Source: Pyrinomonadaceae bacterium (GTDB taxonomy: Bacteria > Acidobacteriota > Blastocatellia > Pyrinomonadales > Pyrinomonadaceae). From it: a DNA stretch of 43,952 nucleotides. The notes under the pieces were generated by a model that saw only the letters and a list, made by a program, of their open reading frames with translations, ran no database searches and had not been told where the DNA came from. Each line of letters opens with the position of its first letter. The first letter of the stretch is position 1. The stretch covers positions 1-43,952 of the forward strand of contig JAICGZ010000012.1 of NCBI GenBank assembly GCA_025922875.1. The letters are read 5' to 3'. Shown in pieces: positions 39,626-43,952 of this stretch. Position numbers and translations under genes: made by a program.

Positions 39626-41662
39626 ATGCCGGGATTGGAACAGTACGTCGGAGAAGTTCTTGACGAGAAATATCGCCTGGAACACCTGCTGGGACAGGGC
39701 GGCATGGGCGCCGTCTATCTTGCGACTCACCTCGGCACCGAACGCTACGTCGCGCTAAAACTCATCTCGCCTCAGTTCATGCGCAACAATGAATTCGTCG
39801 AGCGCTTCAAACGAGAGGCGCGCGCTGCCGGACGCTTGCGCCATCCGAACGTAGTTGACGTGACGGACTTCGGTTTTGCCGACGTGAAATCGGGCCAGGT
39901 CGCCTACCTCGTGATGGAGTATCTCGACGGCTGCACACTTGGTGACGTTTTGTCTGAAGAGCAAAAGTTGCCGCTCGAATGGGTCGCCGACATTCTCGAG
40001 CAGGTTTGCTCCGCAGTTCACGAAGCGCACCAGCAGGGCATCATCCATCGCGACTTGAAGCCCGATAACATCTGGCTCGAACCGAATCGTCTCGGAAGTT
40101 ATCGCGTTAAAGTTCTCGATTTCGGTATTGCCAAACTTGGTGAAACCAGCGCACCGCCTTCCGATGATGATCCCGCCGCAACCATCATCGACGATGTTTC
40201 GCTGGCGGCGGCGTCTGACGCGCAACTGGAAAGCGATACGTTGCTTCGGCCGGCGGCTGACGAGACCAACAAGCAAAATTTCAAAGTCAAAGCTAAGGCC
40301 GCGGGCACAGCAGTTCAGGATCCCCTAACAAATCCGTTGCTGAATCGCACAGACTATTCAGTCGAAGACGACGGGACACTGCTTTTCGATCAGCAAACGC
40401 ACACGCCAGGCCGGCACACCGCGCACATCGCAACCTCTCCTCAGGGTGCTGCCGCGTTGACTCGCGTTGGTGCGATCATGGGAACTCCGCTTTACATGTC
40501 GCCGGAGCAATGTGGTGGCGGTTACGTCGACACGCGTTCAGACATTTACAGTCTCGGCGTAATTGCTTACCAGATGCTTGCCGGTGAACCTCCATTTGCC
40601 GGCAACACCTCGACAGTAATGCGCGCTCACCGCGAACAGAAGCCACAGGATTTACACGAACGCGCTCCGAAGATTCCGAAACGTGTCGCCGCGGTCGTAA
40701 TGTCTGCACTGGCGAAGAATCCCGCTGAACGACCGCAAACTGCTTTCGCGTTTGCGAGCGCGTTGCGCGGACAGAGCGAAGGCGTTGGGGCTCTTTATCG
40801 CCGGGCCTTTTCTTTGTACAGTGAATATTTTCCGAAGTTCCTCAAGCTCAGCCTGATCGCGCACGTGCCGATGATTATCAGCAGCATTCTGTTGGTGGGT
40901 GCGTTTCTCTGGGCCCAGTACAGGCCACCCGCAGGAATATTCGACAAAGTGGTGGTGTACTCAGCGATCGGAATCTTTGGTTTGTTGAAGTTCGTGGCGA
41001 CCACGATTTCCGCAGGCGTTATCTCCGGAGTGACAGCCGTAATCATCACGCAACTGACAGCCGCGCCTTTACGTCCGGTGAAACTGCGCGAGGCGTTTGT
41101 GGTTTTGCGTAAGCGTTGGCGTCCTTTTCTCAGGACGATGATCAGGGTGTCACTGTGGGTCTTTTTCGGAATGATTCTGCTGTTCATTCCGGGCTTGGTC
41201 ATGTGGATTCGTTACTCAATGTATGCTCCCGTAGTGCTCATGGAGGGACTGCAAGGCAAAGCCGCGATGCGGCGGGCACGCGAACTTGCTTCGCGTTCGT
41301 GGAGAACGGTGATAATCGTTTCGCTACTCCAGTTTGCAATCCCGATGACTGTCAGCTTTTTCCTGGGCTTGATGGCAGGACGAGCACAGGCCGCGAAAAA
41401 CTCAATTGCGGCCCAAATTTATCGTCAGATTCTGGACCTCGCAAATATCTTCGTCGTCCCGCTAATCTCGATCGTACCTGCACTGCTGTACGTCAAGATG
41501 CGTCAACTCGGAGGCGAATCGTTGGGCGCCGTTTGGGCGCAGATTGAAGAGGACGAAGAGAAACAGAGTGCATGGCAGAAACGTATGCGCACGCGCTTGA
41601 GCCTGCACACGCCAGTCAGTCAAAAAACCACGGACGGTTTTTCGGTTAGCAACTCAAACTGA
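39626..41662 (+). CDS. Membrane Ser/Thr protein kinase (PknB-type) with expanded activation segment
   Basis: 678 residues. The kinase domain begins LGQGGMGAVYLA (Gly-rich loop) with the Lys in VALKLI, and the catalytic HRDLKPDN and DFGIAK. The APE-equivalent GTPLYMSPEQ occurs 130 residues after DFG, where about 25-35 is usual; the insert (about 171-285) is rich in Asp, Ser and Thr. The rest of the C-lobe is normal. From about residue 405 there are around five hydrophobic helices (HVPMIISSILLVGAFLWAQY and others), so the kinase is anchored in the membrane with a C-terminal helical domain of the YciC/DUF975-like kind. The gene overlaps the next by one base. Confidence 0.9.
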   Translation: MPGLEQYVGEVLDEKYRLEHLLGQGGMGAVYLATHLGTERYVALKLISPQFMRNNEFVERFKREARAAGRLRHPNVVDVTDFGFADVKSGQVAYLVMEYLDGCTLGDVLSEEQKLPLEWVADILEQVCSAVHEAHQQGIIHRDLKPDNIWLEPNRLGSYRVKVLDFGIAKLGETSAPPSDDDPAATIIDDVSLAAASDAQLESDTLLRPAADETNKQNFKVKAKAAGTAVQDPLTNPLLNRTDYSVEDDGTLLFDQQTHTPGRHTAHIATSPQGAAALTRVGAIMGTPLYMSPEQCGGGYVDTRSDIYSLGVIAYQMLAGEPPFAGNTSTVMRAHREQKPQDLHERAPKIPKRVAAVVMSALAKNPAERPQTAFAFASALRGQSEGVGALYRRAFSLYSEYFPKFLKLSLIAHVPMIISSILLVGAFLWAQYRPPAGIFDKVVVYSAIGIFGLLKFVATTISAGVISGVTAVIITQLTAAPLRPVKLREAFVVLRKRWRPFLRTMIRVSLWVFFGMILLFIPGLVMWIRYSMYAPVVLMEGLQGKAAMRRARELASRSWRTVIIVSLLQFAIPMTVSFFLGLMAGRAQAAKNSIAAQIYRQILDLANIFVVPLISIVPALLYVKMRQLGGESLGAVWAQIEEDEEKQSAWQKRMRTRLSLHTPVSQKTTDGFSVSNSN

Positions 41663-42690
41663 TGGGATCAATCAAAGAGCTTTTTAGATCTTATCGAAGC
41701 GTCAATTCTCGTACCGATCCCTCTCAAACGCCCCTAACCCGCGAGGCCGTACTGTGGGCCTATCGCCTCTACCTTGACCGTGAACCGGAAAGCGATCGAG
41801 TAGTGGATGAACACTTGCGCAAATGTTCTTCTACACAAGACCTGCGCAACAACTTTATCTACTCAAAGGAGTTCAGGGACAAGAACCCGACGTTGCATGT
41901 GCCGGTACTGTCGGGCGATGAGCCTGCAATGTCTATTGAGGAGGTGCGCTCCGAGCACGATCTGCAAAAGCTTTTCGATCACACTCAGCATATCTGGCAA
42001 GAGCTTGGCACGACAGAGCCTCACTGGTCGGTCGTGATAGCGGACGAATACCGGCAAGCGAAGATCCAGGAGAGTAAAGAGTCATTCTATCGAACGGGCA
42101 AACAGCACGTGGCGCAGTTGTTCGGCAGCTTAGAGCGGAATGGTGTACAACACAGCGAATTCAAAATTTGTCTGGATTACGGTTGCGGAGTCGGCCGCAT
42201 CACTCGCCACTTATCAGAGCGGTTTGAACAAGTATTCGGTTACGACATTTCGCTTTCTCACTTGAAATGCGCCGAGGATTACCTGTCTGAAGAGAACGTC
42301 ACCAATGTTGTTTTAAACCATCTGAAGCGTCTGCGGGATATCGAGGATCTTCCGAAGACGGACGTGGCTTATTCTATGCTCGTCCTGCAACACAACCCAC
42401 CGCCCGTTATCGCTTTCATTATGGAAGGACTGATTCGCGCATTGAACCCCGGAGGGATTGCGTTTTTCCAGGTACCCACATACCGCCTGGGCTACAGCTT
42501 CTCTTTAGCAAATTATTTTGCGGAGCAAGCCGCGAGACGCGAGATAGAGATGCATGTGTTGCCGCAAAGCAGCGTCTTTGAGATCGCGCAACGTGCGGGC
42601 GGACGTGTGCTCGAAGTGATCGACGACGGTTGGACCGGAATTCGATTAAAAGAAGTGTCGAATACCTTTGTGATCAAGAAGGCAATTTGA
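41662..42690 (+). CDS. SAM-dependent methyltransferase with N-terminal DUF4214-like region
   Basis: 342 residues. Residues about 25-70 (AVLWAYRLYLDREPESDRVV, then LRNNFIYSKEFRDK) resemble the DUF4214 domain, which is often linked to glycan or surface-polymer enzymes. The class I methyltransferase domain begins with CLDYGCGVGRITRHL (SAM-binding motif I) and FGYDIS, and continues to LNPGGIAFFQVPT. The acceptor is unknown. Its ATG uses the last base of the kinase stop, so it is co-translated with that kinase; a functional link is possible. The gene ends 157 bp before the protease. Confidence 0.88.
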   Translation: MGSIKELFRSYRSVNSRTDPSQTPLTREAVLWAYRLYLDREPESDRVVDEHLRKCSSTQDLRNNFIYSKEFRDKNPTLHVPVLSGDEPAMSIEEVRSEHDLQKLFDHTQHIWQELGTTEPHWSVVIADEYRQAKIQESKESFYRTGKQHVAQLFGSLERNGVQHSEFKICLDYGCGVGRITRHLSERFEQVFGYDISLSHLKCAEDYLSEENVTNVVLNHLKRLRDIEDLPKTDVAYSMLVLQHNPPPVIAFIMEGLIRALNPGGIAFFQVPTYRLGYSFSLANYFAEQAARREIEMHVLPQSSVFEIAQRAGGRVLEVIDDGWTGIRLKEVSNTFVIKKAI

Positions 42691-42718
42691 TTGACACGCA
42701 TGGCAGTCATGGTCTAGT
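42691..42718 (+). promoter_or_regulatory. Candidate promoter of the subtilase gene
   Basis: A perfect TTGACA (42691-42696) is followed after 16 bases by TCTAGT (42713-42718), a four-of-six match to the -10 box. It begins right after the methyltransferase stop and is 130 bases ahead of the protease ATG. The rest of the 157-bp gap shows no other feature. Confidence 0.4.
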
Positions 42719-42847
42719 GTGCCGCCTATACAGGCGAGCGGCACATCAGTTGGGCCACTCGATCCTCAGTTAACAACTCCAACTAAACTCACAAGCACCG
42801 CCCGTTGACTCAGCCCGGCGGGGGCTTAAACAGGGAGCTACCGCACT

Positions 42848-43952
42848 ATGTCCTCTAAACACCCATATTGCACCTTCACCATTTCTTTATCTCTCACTTA
42901 CTTACTCATCATCTTACTGTGTACACCTTTTGCTACGTCAGCCGGCGCGTCACGACTTCGATCAATGCAAACGAATGCTCCGGCGCGTTATCGCGATGGC
43001 GAGATACTCGTGCGGTTTCGCGAAGGTGTCTCTCAGAAAGATAAGGACACGATCATCGCGACGCAGGGCGCCAGACGGAAAAAGCAACTCCGGGGTGATT
43101 CTGGTTTTGAGAAACTCGACCTGACGGCTGGGCGTGACATTAAGACAGCGGTACTTCAGTTTTTGCTCAACCCGCAGGTCGAATTCGCTGAGCCTAACTT
43201 TTTGATTTCAAAGGAAGACGTAGCTCCGAATGATCCGCAATTCAACCAGCAGTGGGCGTTGCGAAACACTGGGCAAAACAATGGGCAATATGGCTCCGAT
43301 GTGAACGCCGGATCTGCCTGGACCACGACGACTGGATCGAAGTCGACTGTCATTGCCGTGATCGATAGCGGCATCGACTTCACTCATCCCGATCTCTCAC
43401 ACAACCGTTGGGTTAATCCAGCGCCGAGTGCGAACGGTGATCTGCACGGCTGGGATTACGTTGACGACAGCGCCGAAATCAAAGATGAGCAGGGCCACGG
43501 CACTGCGGTGGCCGGCATCATTGCTGCTGAAGGCAATAACTCGTTGGGAGTGACGGGCGTGATGTGGCGCGCCAGCCTGATGAGTCTGCGCGTGCTGGAC
43601 AATGCGGGTGTGGGTGACATCGCGAGTGCCGTGGAAGCAATCGACTATGCCAGCACACATGGGGCGCAGGTAATTAATCTATCGTGGGGGACTACAGGCG
43701 AATCGATTGCACTGCGGGAGGCGCTTGAACGTGCCCACCGGCGAAATGTGGTGGTCGTCTGTTCGGCTGGCAACAGCGGCCGCGATCTGAATGCCAGTCC
43801 TTACTACCCGGCTTCTTTTCCGTTGCCGAACCTTATCTCTGTGGCCGCAAGCGACCATGTCGATCAACTCGCTTCGTGGTCTAACTGGGGCACACAAAGC
43901 GTCAGTGTCGCCGCACCGGGAACAAACATTCTCACGACGCAGATGGGTGGTG
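42848..43952 (+). CDS. Subtilisin-like (S8) serine protease, 3' end cut by window
   Basis: At least 368 residues from ATG 42848, still open at the window end. AGGGAG precedes the ATG. A signal peptide (to about residue 34) is followed by a propeptide of the inhibitor type (YRDGEILVRFREGVSQKD and following). The catalytic domain has Asp 173 in VIDSGID, His 217 in GHGTAVAG and the oxyanion Asn 309 in SAGNSG. The GTS motif with the nucleophile Ser would come just beyond base 43952, after APGTNILTTQMGG. Secreted endopeptidase of the fervidolysin/S8 type. Typical members carry extra C-terminal domains not visible here. Confidence 0.92.
   Translation, partial: MSSKHPYCTFTISLSLTYLLIILLCTPFATSAGASRLRSMQTNAPARYRDGEILVRFREGVSQKDKDTIIATQGARRKKQLRGDSGFEKLDLTAGRDIKTAVLQFLLNPQVEFAEPNFLISKEDVAPNDPQFNQQWALRNTGQNNGQYGSDVNAGSAWTTTTGSKSTVIAVIDSGIDFTHPDLSHNRWVNPAPSANGDLHGWDYVDDSAEIKDEQGHGTAVAGIIAAEGNNSLGVTGVMWRASLMSLRVLDNAGVGDIASAVEAIDYASTHGAQVINLSWGTTGESIALREALERAHRRNVVVVCSAGNSGRDLNASPYYPASFPLPNLISVAASDHVDQLASWSNWGTQSVSVAAPGTNILTTQMGG

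Noticed and set aside
1-43952. CRISPR array, tRNA, rRNA, phage or attachment sites
   Set aside because: No regularly spaced direct repeats, no tRNA cloverleaf and no integrase were recognised on reading; without a covariance search small RNAs could be missed.

Overview
The window looks like the chromosome of a Gram-negative, GC-moderate bacterium, most likely an Acidobacteriota of the Blastocatellia/Pyrinomonadaceae type. This is an inference from gene content: a DUF5916/CBM9 outer-membrane protein, a very large Asp-box (BNR) secreted protein, a DUF5117/DUF4953 zinc metalloprotease, a membrane-anchored Ser/Thr kinase, an RND efflux pair, and intergenic spaces packed with imperfect palindromic repeats. 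No rRNA, tRNA, CRISPR array, transposase or phage gene was seen. About 40 genes are supported; two are cut by the window edges.

Layout. 1-7438: end of a DUF4097-like protein, a DUF5916 outer-membrane protein, then a periplasmic adaptor and an RND permease. 7483-10318 (minus): an NAD-salvage operon (nicotinamidase, nicotinate phosphoribosyltransferase) ending in a class II aldolase-like gene; a glucose-6-phosphate isomerase is divergent from it. 12242-13315: MreB. 13353-18682: a group of stress-type genes: topoisomerase IB, several very small proteins (one CxxC protein, one basic-tailed protein, three short membrane proteins), an SDR oxidoreductase and an FAD-oxidoreductase/Rieske fusion.

18975-25286 is a gas vesicle cluster: gvpF/L, gvpG, a two-domain ArsA/Get3-like ATPase, gvpF/L, a gvpA/J/S-type gene, gvpF/L, gvpK, a long gvpJ-like gene and gvpA. 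No gvpN (MoxR-type AAA ATPase) is present. The ATPase gene is bracketed by two nearly identical palindromic repeats, and a third, different palindromic repeat encodes the linker between its two ATPase halves. Downstream on the same strand are a GAF-PAS-PAS histidine kinase and a REC-kinase-REC hybrid protein, so sensory control of vesicle formation or of a linked response is plausible. This ATPase-containing gas vesicle cluster is the most interesting item in the window.

29522-32176: an Rrf2-type regulator sits 26 bp ahead of an rpoD-type sigma factor, behind a near-consensus promoter whose -10 box lies inside a perfect inverted repeat; thioredoxin follows, closed by a strong terminator. 32311-33610: a UbiX-like flavin prenyltransferase and a dienelactone hydrolase. 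33716-39619: the Asp-box protein and the zinc metalloprotease, both secreted. 39626-42690: a Ser/Thr kinase with an exceptionally long activation segment, overlapping a DUF4214-methyltransferase gene by one base. 42848-end: a subtilisin-like protease cut before its catalytic serine.

At least seven families of intergenic palindromes recur, several of them in or at the ends of coding sequences, where they act as terminators, supply ribosome binding sites, or have been turned into protein.
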